A DNA stretch of 64,000 bases from Microbulbifer marinus (GCF_900107725.1 NZ_FNQO01000003.1:186001-250000), one strand, 5' to 3'. Numbered from the stretch's first letter, positions 17,960-28,977 are shown. Notes: generated by a model not told the origin, from the sequence alone. A program made the numbers and translations.

Positions 17960-20812
17960 ATGCCAACCATAACCGTAGACGGCGAACAGTATCAGGTAGA
18001 CGAGGACCAGAACCTGCTCAGCGCCTGCCTGGCTCAGGGGATCAATCTGCCCTACTTCTGCTGGCATCCGGCCATGGGCTCGGTGGGCGCCTGCCGTCAG
18101 TGTGCCGTCATCGAATACAAGGATGCTGGAGATCAGCGCGGCCGGCTGGTGATGAGCTGCATGACGCCGGTCAAAGACGGCGGTATCTACAGCGTCAATG
18201 CGGAAAACGCCCAGGAATTCCGCGGCGGCATCATCGAAGACCTGATGACCAATCACCCCCACGACTGCCCGGTGTGCGAGGAAGGTGGCGAGTGCCACCT
18301 GCAGGACATGACCGAAATGAGCGGCCACACCAACCGGCGCTATCGCGGCACCAAGCGCACCCATCACAATCAGTATCTGGGCCCGTTTATCAACCACGAG
18401 ATGAACCGCTGTATCGCGTGCTATCGCTGTACCCGCTTCTATCGCGACTACGCCGGTGGCGATGACCTGCAGCCGCTAGGCAGAAACAACCAGGTGTACT
18501 TTGGACGCCAGCAGGACGGGATACTCGAAAACGGCTTCAGTGGCAATCTGGTTGAGGTCTGCCCGACCGGGGTCTTCACCGACAAAACCTTCAGCGAGCA
18601 TTTCGTACGCAAATGGGATCTGCAGACCGCACCCTCCATCTGCGAGCACTGCGCGGTCGGCTGCAATACCGCGCCGGGTGCACGCGAGGCGGGCAATGGT
18701 CAGGACGTAATCCTGCGCCGAGTGGTCAATCTCTATAACCGCGACATCAACGGCTATTTCCTCTGTGACCGCGGGCGCTTTGGCTATGACTACGTGAACA
18801 GCGATGCGCGTATCAAGAGTGTGCTGGCCGCGCGCAGTGAGCAGATGATCGGCTCCACCGCCGAAGCCGGCGACAAGGTACACGTGGAAATTCCGCCTGA
18901 AACGGCGGTAAGGCAGCTCGCCCAGCAGCTCGATGCGGTACAAAAGGGACAGCGCCGGTTACTGGGGATCGGCTCCCCGCGCACCTCACTGGAAAATAAT
19001 TTCGCCCTGCGATCGCTGGTAACACCGGAAAATTTCTATTCCGGGCTGAACGGTCGGGAACAGGAACTGCTGCAGCTGATAGACAGCATCCAGCGCGACG
19101 ATCGGGTTCACAGCCCGAGCACGCCGGAGATCGAGCATGCCGACGCAGTGCTGATCCTGGGCGAGGATATCGATAACACGGCGCCGAGAATTGCCCTGGC
19201 CGTGCGCCAGGCGGCACGCAACCGCCAGAAAACGCACGCGCAGAGCTTGAACATCCCCCTGTGGCAGGACGCCTCGGTGCGTCAGCTGCGCGGAGAGCAC
19301 AGCCCGATCATCTTTGCCGGCACCGAGCTGACCGGCCTTGCCGATATCGCCAGCGCCACCTTGTTCGACACACCGGAAAAGGTCGCCCTGTTTGCCGATG
19401 CGGTTTCACAGCTGATCAGAGGCGCTGACCCAGCAAGTCTCTCCCTGACCACCGCGGAGCGCGAACTCGCCGTGCGCACCGCCGATATCCTCGCCGCTGC
19501 CGAAAGACCGCTCATTATTTCCGGTTGCGCCAGCCGCTACGGCGACATCATTCGCGGTGCCGGCAGTATTGCCGCGGCTCTGGCAGACAAGTCTGCGGCG
19601 CCCGGCCACCTCTATCTCGCCTGCCCCGAGGCGAATAGTCTCGGACTCGTACAGCTGCAGGAACCCGGACACGGCAGTCTCGAACAGCTGGCCAGCCGGC
19701 TGCAGTCGAACGCAGATGACAAAACGCCGATATCGCTGCTGATCGTCGAAAACGATCTCTACCGGCGCGCAGACCACGAGACGCTGGAAACCATTTTTTC
19801 GCGCGCCGATGAAGTAATACTGCTGGACAGCCTGCTGAATGACACCGCCAGGCGTGCCGACCTCATTTATCCGGCAGCCGCCACGGCGGAGTCCCAGGGT
19901 ACATTCATCAACAGTAACGGCCTGGCGCAGCGATACTATGCGGTGTACGAGGGCTTGGGCTACATCCAGGAGAGCTGGCGCTGGCTGGCCGATGCCGCGC
20001 GCTTCTGTACACAGAAATCAACTGCACTGGCGGCGGTTGCCAGCTGGCAGCACAGCACGGACTTGAGCGACGCCCTGGCCGGCGAATTTTCACAATTTGC
20101 TCCACTGGCCACCCTCGGCCCCGACGAGGACTATCGCATCGACGGTCTCAAGGTCGCCCGCCAGAGTCACCGCTCCAGCGGGCGCACCGCCGTTCGCGCA
20201 AAGGCCCGGGTGGCCGAGTTCCCTCCGCACCAGGATCCGGATGCTCCGATGACCTTCAGTATGGAAGGTATCCACAATGCCGGACTGACTCCGCTGCAGG
20301 CCAACATCTGGTCGCCGGGCTGGAACTCGAACCAGTCGATCCTGAAGTTTCAACAGGGTATCGGCGGCGCGCGCAAAGGTGCCAACGGTGGTATTCAGCT
20401 GCAGCGGCAAGCGCAGCGGATTCCCGCATGGACGATCCCGTCACATGAGGCCACTACAGCTGCAACATCCGACAATCAGCTGCGGATGCTGCCACTCTAT
20501 CGGCTGTTCGGTTCGGATGAACTGAGCGCGAATGCAGCAGCCATCGCCAGTGTCATCGATAAGCCGTTTGTGCGTCTCAACAAAGAGGACGCTGCCGAGT
20601 TGGGCCTGCAGGAAGGGGACTGGCTCGAACTGGAAGTCGATTCGGCACGCTACCGGCTCGAAGCCACACTTTCTGCCACACAACCCGCCGGCACCGTCGG
20701 TGTCCCCTGCGGCATACCGCAGCTGGCATCGCTGATGCCGGAATTGCCAGGGCCGGCGGCGCTCAAGCGGGTTGAGTCGCAGGCGACCAGCGCAAGCGGA
20801 GAGACCTTATGA
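17960..20812 (+). CDS. nuoG: NADH-quinone oxidoreductase subunit G
   Basis: Largest complex I subunit, a chain of iron-sulfur clusters with a molybdopterin-oxidoreductase-like C-terminal part. 950 aa. An N-terminal 2Fe-2S ferredoxin domain (Cys34, Cys45, Cys48 and a further Cys in VMSCMTP) is followed by a His-Cys3 cluster ([12 protein letters not shown]), a 4Fe-4S site (CIACYRC) and an extra N7-type site (CEHCAVGC plus a distal Cys in YFLCDRG), as in E. coli. The C-terminal 600 residues match the family fold but are less conserved. The stop overlaps the nuoH ATG (ATGA). Confidence 0.96.
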   Translation: MPTITVDGEQYQVDEDQNLLSACLAQGINLPYFCWHPAMGSVGACRQCAVIEYKDAGDQRGRLVMSCMTPVKDGGIYSVNAENAQEFRGGIIEDLMTNHPHDCPVCEEGGECHLQDMTEMSGHTNRRYRGTKRTHHNQYLGPFINHEMNRCIACYRCTRFYRDYAGGDDLQPLGRNNQVYFGRQQDGILENGFSGNLVEVCPTGVFTDKTFSEHFVRKWDLQTAPSICEHCAVGCNTAPGAREAGNGQDVILRRVVNLYNRDINGYFLCDRGRFGYDYVNSDARIKSVLAARSEQMIGSTAEAGDKVHVEIPPETAVRQLAQQLDAVQKGQRRLLGIGSPRTSLENNFALRSLVTPENFYSGLNGREQELLQLIDSIQRDDRVHSPSTPEIEHADAVLILGEDIDNTAPRIALAVRQAARNRQKTHAQSLNIPLWQDASVRQLRGEHSPIIFAGTELTGLADIASATLFDTPEKVALFADAVSQLIRGADPASLSLTTAERELAVRTADILAAAERPLIISGCASRYGDIIRGAGSIAAALADKSAAPGHLYLACPEANSLGLVQLQEPGHGSLEQLASRLQSNADDKTPISLLIVENDLYRRADHETLETIFSRADEVILLDSLLNDTARRADLIYPAAATAESQGTFINSNGLAQRYYAVYEGLGYIQESWRWLADAARFCTQKSTALAAVASWQHSTDLSDALAGEFSQFAPLATLGPDEDYRIDGLKVARQSHRSSGRTAVRAKARVAEFPPHQDPDAPMTFSMEGIHNAGLTPLQANIWSPGWNSNQSILKFQQGIGGARKGANGGIQLQRQAQRIPAWTIPSHEATTAATSDNQLRMLPLYRLFGSDELSANAAAIASVIDKPFVRLNKEDAAELGLQEGDWLELEVDSARYRLEATLSATQPAGTVGVPCGIPQLASLMPELPGPAALKRVESQATSASGETL

Positions 20813-21765
20813 ATGCCTCGGTCTGGATGACACTGCTGAATATTATTGGCGTCTTGATGGGTGCCGTGCTGCTGGCTGCCCTGCTGACCTGGGGTGAGCG
20901 GCGCCTGCTCGGCTTCTGGCAGGATCGTCCGGGGCCGAACCGGGTCGGCCCATTCGGCCTGCTGCAGGTCGTTGCGGACATGATCAAGCTGTTCTTCAAG
21001 GAAGATTTCGTGCCGCGCTTCGCCGACATTCCGGTCTTCGTAATCGCCCCCACCGTTGTCATGGCGACCATGCTGCTGGCCTTCGCGGTGGTGCCGGTGT
21101 CACCGGCAATCGGCGTGATCGACCTGAATATCGGCCTGCTGTTTATTCTCGCCATGTCGTCCATGGCCGTGTACAGCGTGATCCTCGGCGGCTATGCCTC
21201 CAACAACAAATACGCGCTGTTAGGCGGGCTGCGCGCTGCCGCGCAGACGGTTTCCTACGAAGTGTTTATGGGGATCAGCTTGATGGGCGTGGTCATGCTG
21301 GCGGGCAGCTTCAATTTGCGTGAGATAGTCCTGGCCCAGCAGAACGGCTGGTTTATCCTGCCGCAGTTTATCGGCTTCCTGGTGTTCTTTATTGCCGGTA
21401 TCGCCGAGAGCCACCGGTTGCCATTCGACCTGCCGGAAGCGGAGCACGAATTGACTGCCGGCTTTCATACCGAGTACTCCGGCATGAAGTTCGGGATGTT
21501 TTTTGTCGGCGAATACCTGTCAGTCATCCTGATCTCCGCACTGGTCACCACCTTGTTCCTCGGCGGCTGGCAGGGCCCGTGGCTGCCGCCGATTGTCTGG
21601 TTTGCACTGAAGACCGCCTTCCTGGTCATGATCTTTGTCCTGCTGCGGGCCGCGATTCCCCGCCCGCGCTACGACCAGTTGATGCAGTTCGGCTGGAAAG
21701 TGATGTTGCCGCTGTCGTTACTCAATCTCCTGGTGACTGCCGGGGTACTGTTGTGGATCGGATAA
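20809..21765 (+). CDS. nuoH: NADH-quinone oxidoreductase subunit H
   Basis: Membrane subunit that forms the quinone chamber with NuoB and NuoD. 318 aa with eight predicted transmembrane helices. The conserved motifs [20 protein letters not shown] near the start and [20 protein letters not shown] in the middle are diagnostic; the acidic residues in the latter belong to the E-channel. Starts on the nuoG stop (ATGA). Confidence 0.97.
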   Translation: MNASVWMTLLNIIGVLMGAVLLAALLTWGERRLLGFWQDRPGPNRVGPFGLLQVVADMIKLFFKEDFVPRFADIPVFVIAPTVVMATMLLAFAVVPVSPAIGVIDLNIGLLFILAMSSMAVYSVILGGYASNNKYALLGGLRAAAQTVSYEVFMGISLMGVVMLAGSFNLREIVLAQQNGWFILPQFIGFLVFFIAGIAESHRLPFDLPEAEHELTAGFHTEYSGMKFGMFFVGEYLSVILISALVTTLFLGGWQGPWLPPIVWFALKTAFLVMIFVLLRAAIPRPRYDQLMQFGWKVMLPLSLLNLLVTAGVLLWIG

Positions 21766-21805
21766 CCAGAAAGCGGCTCAGCAATAAAAGCATGGGAGAA
21801 AGCCA

Positions 21806-22324
21806 ATGATCGCGAGTCAACTGCGCAGCATGTGGCTGGTGTTCAAACACCTGTTCAGCCGCAATGCTACGGTGCAGTACCCGGAGCAGAAGCCCTATCT
21901 GGCGCCGCGCTACCGTGGCCGCATCGTGCTGACCAGGGATCCAAACGGCGACGAGCGCTGTGTCGCCTGCAATCTGTGTGCCGTCGCTTGCCCGCCGGAT
22001 TGTATTTCCCTGCAGAAAACCGAGGATGAGGACGGCCGCTGGCGTCCGGAGTATTTCCGCATCAACTTTTCCCGCTGCATCATGTGTGGCCTCTGTGAAG
22101 ATGCCTGCCCGACCTACGCCATTCAGCTGACGCCGGACTTTGAAATGTGTGAGTACGACCGGCAGAACATGGTGTACGAAAAGGAGGACCTGCTGATCAG
22201 TGGCCCGGGTAAATACCACGAATACAGCTTCTACAACGTGGCCGGCAAGGCGATAGCCGGCAAGGACAAGGGCGATGCGGAAAATGAAGCCGAACCCATC
22301 AATGTAAAAAGCCTGAACCTTTAA
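21806..22324 (+). CDS. nuoI: NADH-quinone oxidoreductase subunit I
   Basis: Ferredoxin-like subunit with two 4Fe-4S clusters (N6a and N6b) linking NuoG to NuoB. 172 aa. The two ligand sets are Cys52, 55, 58, 62 ([12 protein letters not shown]) and Cys91, 94, 97, 101 ([12 protein letters not shown]). GGGAGAAAGCCA precedes the ATG. The C-terminus is acidic and polar. Confidence 0.97.
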   Translation: MIASQLRSMWLVFKHLFSRNATVQYPEQKPYLAPRYRGRIVLTRDPNGDERCVACNLCAVACPPDCISLQKTEDEDGRWRPEYFRINFSRCIMCGLCEDACPTYAIQLTPDFEMCEYDRQNMVYEKEDLLISGPGKYHEYSFYNVAGKAIAGKDKGDAENEAEPINVKSLNL

Positions 22325-22379
22325 TCCCCCTGACAGAGGCATCTCGGGGGCAGGAAAAATAATAACTCGTGAGGCATTT

Positions 22380-22907
22380 ATGCCCGGTATCGTTTTTCTC
22401 CTGACCGCAGCGGTGGCCGTTGTTTCCACCGCCTTCGTCATCTTCAGCCGCAACGCGGTGCATGCGTTGCTCTATCTAATCGTGTCCCTGCTCGCGGTGG
22501 CGGTGATTTTTTATCAGTACGGCGCGCCCTTTGCCGCGGCACTGGAAGTCATCGTCTATGCCGGAGCCATCATGGTGCTGATGGTGTTCGTCATCATGAT
22601 GCTGAACCAAGGCGAAGCGGCCGTGAGCCAGGAAAGCGCCTGGCTGCAGCCACGGGGCTGGATCGGCCCCGCGCTGCTGTGCGGCGTGCTGCTGACGCAA
22701 TTGATCGTACTGTTATTCGCCGCGCCGGCCGAATCGGCCGACGCAACGCACTATGTCGGCCCGAAAGAAGTCGGTATTGCGCTGTTCAGCCACTACATAC
22801 TGGCGGTCGAGCTGGCATCAATGCTGTTGCTCGCCGGGCTGGTTGGCGCCTTCCACCTGGCCCGGCACAAGAGCGTAGATTCCACGGAGGTGAAGCATGC
22901 CGATTGA
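22380..22907 (+). CDS. nuoJ: NADH-quinone oxidoreductase subunit J
   Basis: Antiporter-linked membrane subunit (ND6 type). 175 aa with five predicted helices. The segment [32 protein letters not shown] contains the conserved ND6 helix 3 with the pi-bulge region and the Glu of the E-channel. Ends 11 bp inside nuoK, so the two are coupled. Confidence 0.96.
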   Translation: MPGIVFLLTAAVAVVSTAFVIFSRNAVHALLYLIVSLLAVAVIFYQYGAPFAAALEVIVYAGAIMVLMVFVIMMLNQGEAAVSQESAWLQPRGWIGPALLCGVLLTQLIVLLFAAPAESADATHYVGPKEVGIALFSHYILAVELASMLLLAGLVGAFHLARHKSVDSTEVKHAD

Positions 22908-23214
22908 ATCAATGCCCGGGCTGCACTCCGGGCTGGCGCTGGCTGCAATCCTGTTCTGCCTTGGGCTCGTCGGCCTGTTGGTGCGCCGCAACATCATATT
23001 CATGCTGATGTGTGTGGAGATATGCACGAATGCCGCGGCGCTCGCTTTTGTGGTCGCCGGTGCGCACTGGGGCAATGCGGACGGTCAGGCGATGTTTGTA
23101 TTTGTCATCACCCTGGCGGCGGCCGAGGTGGCCATCGCCCTGGCACTGGTACTGCAGTTTTACCGGCGCCGGCACACGGTGGATATCGACCAACTTAACG
23201 GACTGAGAGGTTGA
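22897..23214 (+). CDS. nuoK: NADH-quinone oxidoreductase subunit K
   Basis: Small three-helix subunit (ND4L type) that carries two conserved membrane glutamates of the proton path. 105 aa. The conserved segment [18 protein letters not shown] holds the first Glu and the segment [14 protein letters not shown] the second. Overlaps nuoJ by 11 bp; nuoL follows after one base. Confidence 0.96.
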   Translation: MPIESMPGLHSGLALAAILFCLGLVGLLVRRNIIFMLMCVEICTNAAALAFVVAGAHWGNADGQAMFVFVITLAAAEVAIALALVLQFYRRRHTVDIDQLNGLRG

Positions 23215-23215
23215 T

Positions 23216-25054
23216 ATGCAGGAACTGTTAGCCTGGATTCCGCTGCTGCCGCTACTCGGCTTTTTGATCCTCATTTCCGTGCCGCTATTCAGCCGCAGCG
23301 AACTGCCGGAAAGCGCCACCGCTGCGGTCGGTGTCGGCAGTGTCGGGCTCGCCGCCCTGTTGACTGCGATTGTCGCCGTCACGGTATTCCGGCAGGACCC
23401 GTCGGCGACGATGCAGCTGCCCGTGTGGCAATGGCTCAGCGTCGGCACGCTGCAGCTGGGGTTCGACTTTTATGTGGACTGGCTGACGCTGGTCATGCTG
23501 CTGGTGGTGACCGGGGTGGGCTTTCTGATCCACCTTTACTCCGCCGGCTACATGCGCAGTGATCCGGGCTACCGGCGCTACTTCGCCTACCTGAACCTAT
23601 TTGTCTGCGCCATGTTGCTGTTGGTGCTGGCGGACAACCTGGTGCTGCTCTATCTGGGATGGGAGGGTGTCGGCCTGTGCAGTTACCTGCTGATCGGCTT
23701 CTGGTACAAGGATCCAGCCAATGGTGCCGCAGCGCGCAAGGCCTTTATCGTCACCCGCGTCGGCGATACTGCCATGGCGATCGGGCTTTTTCTGCTGTTC
23801 AGCCAGTTTGCGACACTGAATATTCGCGAGCTGCTCGCTGCCACCGGCGGCGCAGCACAGAATGATCCCATTATCACGCTGGCGGCGCTGCTGCTGCTCG
23901 GCGGCGCTGTGGGCAAATCCGCACAGCTGCCACTGCAGACCTGGCTGCCGGACGCGATGGCCGGCCCTACACCGGTCAGCGCCCTGATCCATGCCGCCAC
24001 CATGGTGACCGCTGGTGTCTACCTGATTGCGCGCATGCACCCGCTGTTCGCCCTGTCGGAAATGGCGATGAGTTCCGTCGCCGTGGTCGGTGCCCTGACA
24101 CTGCTACTGGCCGGCTGCAGTGCACTGGTGCAGACCGACATCAAGCGGGTGCTCGCCTACTCGACCATCAGCCAGATCGGCTACATGTTTCTGGCCCTCG
24201 GCGTCGGTGCCTGGTCCGGAGCAATCTTCCACCTGATGACACACGCCTTTTTCAAGGCCCTGCTGTTCCTGTCCGCCGGCTCCGTGATTCTGAGCCTGCA
24301 TCACGAGCAGAATATTTTTGCGATGGGCGGCCTGCGCCGGAAAATCCCCATTACGTTTATTTGTTTCACCGTTGGCTGCGCCTGCCTCGCCGCGCTGCCG
24401 CTTACATCGGGCTTCTACAGCAAGGACCAGATACTGCTCAGCGCCTGGGAGTTTTACCATGGCTTCAACGGTGTCTGGCTGGCCGGGATGCTGGGCGCAC
24501 TGGTCACCGGAATTTACAGTTTCCGCCTGCTGTTCCTGGTGTTCTTCGGCGACGAAGGCTCCGCATCAGCCCACTGCAAGGATGCCAACAACGGCGTAAT
24601 GACGCTGCCGCTGCTGGCCCTGGCCGCGCTGGCACTAACCGGCGGTCTGCTGGCACCGCCGCTGCAGGCAGTATTTGGCGAGCAGGTCGCCGGACATCCG
24701 GCAGCCTGGGTGGAAGGTCTGGCCATCGCCATGCCGATACTGGGGTTCGCGATCGCCTGGTGGTGCTTCCTTTACCGCCGCCGCCCGGCCGCGGAGGCGT
24801 CCACACTGGCAAAGTTCTGGTTCAGCGGCTGGGGCTTCGACTGGCTCTACGATCTCCTGCTGGTCAAACCCTTCGTGTTCCTCGCACAGATTAACCGCAA
24901 TGACATTGTCGATGCCCTGTACAGGGGTGCCGCCGCCACCAGCCGCCAGCTGAACCTGTTGCTCAGCAGCTCGCAGAACGGACAGGTGCGCTGGTATATG
25001 ACCACCCTGGTGGCCGGCTCCATTCTTTTCCTCGCGCTTCTGGTGGCCCTATGA
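23216..25054 (+). CDS. nuoL: NADH-quinone oxidoreductase subunit L
   Basis: Distal Mrp-type antiporter subunit of the membrane arm, with the long lateral helix. 612 aa, the same size as E. coli NuoL. The proton-translocation core is visible in YLGWEGVGLCSYLLIGFW (Glu) and in GKSAQLPLQTWLPDAMAGPT and SALIHAATMVTAGVYL (Lys/His). Stop overlaps the nuoM start by 4 bp. Confidence 0.97.
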   Translation: MQELLAWIPLLPLLGFLILISVPLFSRSELPESATAAVGVGSVGLAALLTAIVAVTVFRQDPSATMQLPVWQWLSVGTLQLGFDFYVDWLTLVMLLVVTGVGFLIHLYSAGYMRSDPGYRRYFAYLNLFVCAMLLLVLADNLVLLYLGWEGVGLCSYLLIGFWYKDPANGAAARKAFIVTRVGDTAMAIGLFLLFSQFATLNIRELLAATGGAAQNDPIITLAALLLLGGAVGKSAQLPLQTWLPDAMAGPTPVSALIHAATMVTAGVYLIARMHPLFALSEMAMSSVAVVGALTLLLAGCSALVQTDIKRVLAYSTISQIGYMFLALGVGAWSGAIFHLMTHAFFKALLFLSAGSVILSLHHEQNIFAMGGLRRKIPITFICFTVGCACLAALPLTSGFYSKDQILLSAWEFYHGFNGVWLAGMLGALVTGIYSFRLLFLVFFGDEGSASAHCKDANNGVMTLPLLALAALALTGGLLAPPLQAVFGEQVAGHPAAWVEGLAIAMPILGFAIAWWCFLYRRRPAAEASTLAKFWFSGWGFDWLYDLLLVKPFVFLAQINRNDIVDALYRGAAATSRQLNLLLSSSQNGQVRWYMTTLVAGSILFLALLVAL

Positions 25055-26655
25055 CACTACTGGCAATTATCGCGATACTGTTTATCGGCGGGGTCCTGGC
25101 CTGGCTGTCGGGGCGGCTTCTGGGCCGCGGCAGTCGCTGGATTTCACTGTTCAGCCTGCTTCTGGCCACGGCGCTGCTCGGGCGCTACTGGCCGGACTTT
25201 ACCGCCGGCGCGGATGTCGGTAGTGGAGGCGAACTCTGGTGGGACAGCCTGCAACTGACGTGGATACCGCGCTTCGGTATCAGTTTCTTCCTCGCCGTAG
25301 ACGGCCTCGGCTTCCTGATGCTGGCATTGACACTGCTGATGGGGCTGTTCGGTTTGATCATGACCTGGCGCGATATCAGGTTCCGCCGCGGCTTTTTCTA
25401 TTTCAACTACCTGTGGATCCTGGCCGGGGTCATCGGCGTATTCACCGCGATGGATCTTTTCCTGTTCTTCTTCTTCTGGGAAGTGATGCTGATTCCGATG
25501 CTGTTCCTGATCGCCGTCTGGGGCTATGAGCAGCGCATCTATGCGGCGATCAAGTTTTTTATCTTTACCCAGGCCAGCAGCCTGTTGATGCTGATCGCGA
25601 TCGTCGGGCTCGTCTACCTGCACTACAGCAACAGTGGCCAGCTCACCTTCAATTATCGCGAGCTGCTGAGCGCACAAATTTCGCCAACCGCCGCCTACTG
25701 GTTAATGCTCGGCTTTTTTATCGCCTTCGCGGTGAAGCTGCCAGCGCTGCCGGTGCATACCTGGCTGCCGGATGCGCACACCCAGGCGCCGACAGCCGGC
25801 AGTATCCTGCTCGCGGCGATACTGTTGAAAACCGGGGCCTATGGTTTGCTGCGTTTCACGCTGCCGCTATTCCCCGAGGCGTCGGTCGCCTTTGCGCCGG
25901 TTGCCATGACAATCGGGGCGCTCAGTGTAATCTACGGTGCGGTGCTGGCATTTGCGCAACAGGATATGAAGCGACTGGTAGCCTACTCGAGTGTCAGCCA
26001 TATGGGCTTTGTATTGCTGGGGCTGTACGCGCTCAACACCATCGCCGTTCAGGGAGCGATCATGCAGATGATCGCTCACGGCTTCAGCACCGCGGCCCTG
26101 TTCGCGCTGGTCGGTGCACTGCAGCAGCGGCTACATACCCGCGATATGGCGCAACTGGGAGGTCTCTGGGCCAGCCTGCCCAAACTTTCCGCGATTGCCC
26201 TGTTCTTCGCTGTGGCCTCCCTCGGCCTGCCGGGACTCGGTAACTTTATTGCCGAATTCCTGGTACTGCTCGGCAGTTTCGACAGCAGTCGCTGGATCAC
26301 CGTCGTTGCCGCCATCGGCCTGGTCGGCGCGGCGCTCTATGCTCTGCTAATGATGCAGCGGGTCTTCTTCGGCGAGTCACGCGGTCTCAATACGGACGCT
26401 ACGGCAAAAGAACCTGTAATCGATCTAAATCCACGGGAAACCGTCGCCCTGCTCTCGCTGGCCGTCGCGCTGGTTTTTCTCGGCCTGCGCCCACAGCCGG
26501 TGTTCGACATCGCCGCACCTTCGGTGGCCGGGTCGCTAGCGCGAGCTGAGGCCGCCCGAACGGAACAGGGCACAGTGAAAGCACCGACAAGCATAGAGAC
26601 CGCCACCCGCTCCGGTTGGCCGAAATCAATTTCTACCGGAGGGGAATCGCTATGA
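25051..26655 (+). CDS. nuoM: NADH-quinone oxidoreductase subunit M
   Basis: Central antiporter-like subunit. 534 aa, slightly longer than E. coli (509) because of a polar C-terminal tail (about 500-534). The conserved FFFWEVMLIPMLFLI (key Glu) and PALPVHTWLPDAHTQAPTAG segments are present, as is the later Lys/His helix region (MKRLVAYSSVSHMGFVLLG). The stop TGA overlaps the nuoN ATG. Confidence 0.97.
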   Translation: MTLLAIIAILFIGGVLAWLSGRLLGRGSRWISLFSLLLATALLGRYWPDFTAGADVGSGGELWWDSLQLTWIPRFGISFFLAVDGLGFLMLALTLLMGLFGLIMTWRDIRFRRGFFYFNYLWILAGVIGVFTAMDLFLFFFFWEVMLIPMLFLIAVWGYEQRIYAAIKFFIFTQASSLLMLIAIVGLVYLHYSNSGQLTFNYRELLSAQISPTAAYWLMLGFFIAFAVKLPALPVHTWLPDAHTQAPTAGSILLAAILLKTGAYGLLRFTLPLFPEASVAFAPVAMTIGALSVIYGAVLAFAQQDMKRLVAYSSVSHMGFVLLGLYALNTIAVQGAIMQMIAHGFSTAALFALVGALQQRLHTRDMAQLGGLWASLPKLSAIALFFAVASLGLPGLGNFIAEFLVLLGSFDSSRWITVVAAIGLVGAALYALLMMQRVFFGESRGLNTDATAKEPVIDLNPRETVALLSLAVALVFLGLRPQPVFDIAAPSVAGSLARAEAARTEQGTVKAPTSIETATRSGWPKSISTGGESL

Positions 26656-28187
26656 GCGCACAGGAAGTACACGCCATTCTGCCGCTATTGGTATTGAGCG
26701 GCGGTATCGTGGTGCTGTTACTGCAGGTGTCATTCTGGCGCGGACACCTTGCAGCCAGCATTACGTCGCTGATAACACTGGTGGCAGCAATCTTCGCCTG
26801 TTTCCAGGTTGCCGGACGATTGACATCCGGGATCGACTCCATCGCGGTAACCGGCCTGCTGCTGGTGGATCACACCGCATTATTTTTCTGCCTGTTGTTA
26901 CTGCTCGCTGCGGTTGCCGTCGCGATACTCGGTTTTAACTACCTGCAGCAACGCTGCCACGAGGGAAAGCCGTTCAGCAGCTACCCGGAGGAGTTTTACA
27001 TTCTGTTGTTACTGGTAATGCTCGGCGCTACTACGCTGGTCTGCGCCAGCCATTTCGCCAGCTTTTTCCTCGCCCTGGAACTGATGAGCCTGGCCCTGTA
27101 TCCCCTGCTCGGCTTCGCGGTCACCGGTGATCTGTCACCGCAGCGAGACCAGATGCAGTCACTGGAATCCGGCATCAAATATCTTCTGCTTTCCGCCCTC
27201 TCCACCGCCGTCGGATTATTCGGCATTGCGCTGATATACGCGGCCAGCGGTGTTCTCGATTTCGGTGGTATCGCCGCTGCGGTTGCCAAACTGCACCAGG
27301 GCCCCAACCTGCTACTGACCGGGCTGACACTGTTACTGATTGCGATGGCTTTCAAGCTGTCGCTGGTGCCGTTTCATATCTGGACGCCGGACGTTTACCA
27401 GGGTGCCCCAACACCGATAACCGCGCTGATCGCCACTGTCGGCAAGGGCGCGGTCGTCGCCGTGCTGCTGCGTTTTTTCGCCCAGACCGATCTTTTCGCG
27501 CTGCCGACCCTGACCAGCCTGCTCGCAATCACCGCCGTGGCCAGCATGCTGGCCGGTAACCTGCTGGCGCTGATGCAAAACAATATCAAGCGCCTGCTGG
27601 CCTATTCTTCCATTGCACATATCGGCTACCTGATTGTTGCCTTTCTGATTGGTAACAGTGCCTTTGGCAGTGAGGCGGTTATTTACTATCTGGTGGCTTA
27701 TGTGATCACTACGCTGGGCGCATTCGCCGTGGTCGGCCTGATCGCGGACTCTGCGATGGCCCAGGCGCCGGGCGGCGCCGGGCCGATTAACGATTCCACC
27801 AGTGATCCGTTCCAGCGGGACTACTACCGTGGCCTGCTGTGGCGCTCGCCCTGGCTGGCCTGTTGCCTCGCAGCCATGTTACTGTCTCTGGCAGGCATTC
27901 CATTGACCATCGGCTTTATCGGCAAATTTTACATCTTTGCCGCCGGCGTTCAGGGTCAGATGTGGATGCTGCTCGCAGCGGTAGTCATCGGCAGTGCGCT
28001 GGGGCTCTTCTATTACCTGCGCCTGCTGCTGACAATGGTTCAGCGTGACCCCGAACCCGCTTCAGCTGCGGTCGGTGGCGTACGGATCGCCACTTCTGGG
28101 CAGATTTTGCTTCTTTCCCTCACCGCGGCGCTGTTGCTGTTTGGGGTGTTTCCGCAAATCTTGATCAATTGGATAAATGCACTATAA
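26652..28187 (+). CDS. nuoN: NADH-quinone oxidoreductase subunit N
   Basis: Third antiporter-like subunit, adjoining NuoJ/K. 511 aa from the ATG at 26652 with GGAGGGG 7 nt upstream; a TTG 36 bp earlier is in frame but unlikely. Conserved segments are FLALELMSLALYPLLGF (Glu), FKLSLVPFHIWTPDVYQGAP (Lys) and IKRLLAYSSIAHIGYL. It is the last gene of the operon; no strong terminator follows directly. Confidence 0.96.
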   Translation: MSAQEVHAILPLLVLSGGIVVLLLQVSFWRGHLAASITSLITLVAAIFACFQVAGRLTSGIDSIAVTGLLLVDHTALFFCLLLLLAAVAVAILGFNYLQQRCHEGKPFSSYPEEFYILLLLVMLGATTLVCASHFASFFLALELMSLALYPLLGFAVTGDLSPQRDQMQSLESGIKYLLLSALSTAVGLFGIALIYAASGVLDFGGIAAAVAKLHQGPNLLLTGLTLLLIAMAFKLSLVPFHIWTPDVYQGAPTPITALIATVGKGAVVAVLLRFFAQTDLFALPTLTSLLAITAVASMLAGNLLALMQNNIKRLLAYSSIAHIGYLIVAFLIGNSAFGSEAVIYYLVAYVITTLGAFAVVGLIADSAMAQAPGGAGPINDSTSDPFQRDYYRGLLWRSPWLACCLAAMLLSLAGIPLTIGFIGKFYIFAAGVQGQMWMLLAAVVIGSALGLFYYLRLLLTMVQRDPEPASAAVGGVRIATSGQILLLSLTAALLLFGVFPQILINWINAL

Positions 28188-28274
28188 CCATACGTATGCA
28201 ACGATGATTGACGAGACACGCATTATGTTTTGCCGCCATCACATAAATACACAAAAATACCGAAAGGCAAATCT

Positions 28275-28733
28275 ATGAAAACCTTCAAGCAAGCATTCGA
28301 AGTTTTAAAGGACGCCGAAAAATTCCACCTGGATATGGCGGCCCTGTACAAAGAATTACTAGAGAAGTCCGAAGATAATCGAACACAGTTGCTGCTTAAA
28401 CACATGCTGGAGCACGAGCAGCGTATGGCCAGAAATCTTGCCAACTACAGTGAGGTGGCGCAGCACAAGGTCATGCAGACCTGGCTGCAGTACACTCACG
28501 AGGAATCCGCCAAGGATTTCATCAAGAAGTTGGAGCTGAGCGATCCGCCCACGATCAAGGAAATCAATAACATGGGCCGCGAAGTCGACCGATATTTTTC
28601 CGACCTGTATCAGGCGGTCTATGGCGCGATTGAGTCGGCCGAAGTGAAAGAGGTTTTCGAGGACCTGAAGCAGATTCAGGACAAGGAGCGCATCACGCTG
28701 TCGATGGCCACCAATTCGCTTTGGGACATGTAA
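28275..28733 (+). CDS. Small all-helical protein, possibly ferritin-like
   Basis: 152 aa from the ATG at 28275 (AAAGGCAA upstream). It looks fully helical and cytosolic: no signal or membrane segment, high Glu/Lys/Leu content. The pattern DAEKFHLDMAALYKELLE and then MLEHEQRMARNLANY resembles the E-x2-H helices of ferritin-like/rubrerythrin four-helix bundles, and the C-terminal helices are likewise Glu-rich. Metal binding is inference from this pattern only. It lies 87 bp after nuoN on the same strand and may be read from the nuo promoter or its own. Confidence 0.65.
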   Translation: MKTFKQAFEVLKDAEKFHLDMAALYKELLEKSEDNRTQLLLKHMLEHEQRMARNLANYSEVAQHKVMQTWLQYTHEESAKDFIKKLELSDPPTIKEINNMGREVDRYFSDLYQAVYGAIESAEVKEVFEDLKQIQDKERITLSMATNSLWDM

Positions 28734-28786
28734 AAAACTACCCGCTAAGAAGCACTGCTGTCCCATAGTTTGGGATGAATGAAAAA

Positions 28787-28852
28787 AGCCTGAACCAAAC
28801 CGGTTACGATGTTTTCGCCAAAAAGACAATGTAATCAGGGAGGTTTCAGGCT
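28787..28852. repeat. Unexplained dyad after the helical-bundle gene, possible insertion-element end
   Basis: AGCCTGAACC (28787-28796) pairs with GGTTTCAGGCT (28842-28852), allowing one extra T, across a 45-bp spacer that contains the palindrome AACCGGTT. Read on the minus strand the right-hand arm is followed by six T. A strong Shine-Dalgarno-like CAGGGAGG precedes an ATG at 28853, but that frame stops after seven codons (28853-28876). This would fit a truncated insertion sequence or a second terminator; I cannot name it. Confidence 0.35.
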
Positions 28853-28874
28853 ATGTCACTTTATAACCCTGCGT

Positions 28875-28906
28875 AAAAAAAGCGAGCCTCAAATGAGGCT
28901 CGCTTT
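28875..28906 (-). terminator. Rho-independent terminator of the TonB receptor gene
   Basis: A perfect 12-bp stem AAAGCGAGCCTC / GAGGCTCGCTTT (28879-28890 and 28895-28906) with an AAAT loop. On the minus strand it is followed by seven T (28875-28881). It lies 71 bp past the receptor stop and may also stop plus-strand read-through. Confidence 0.85.
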
Positions 28907-28977
28907 GTGACGGCTGCACTGCGGGACAGCAGCTCCCCGCAGAGCGCTTGTTCAGAACTCCAAAACAGGACTCTGTT

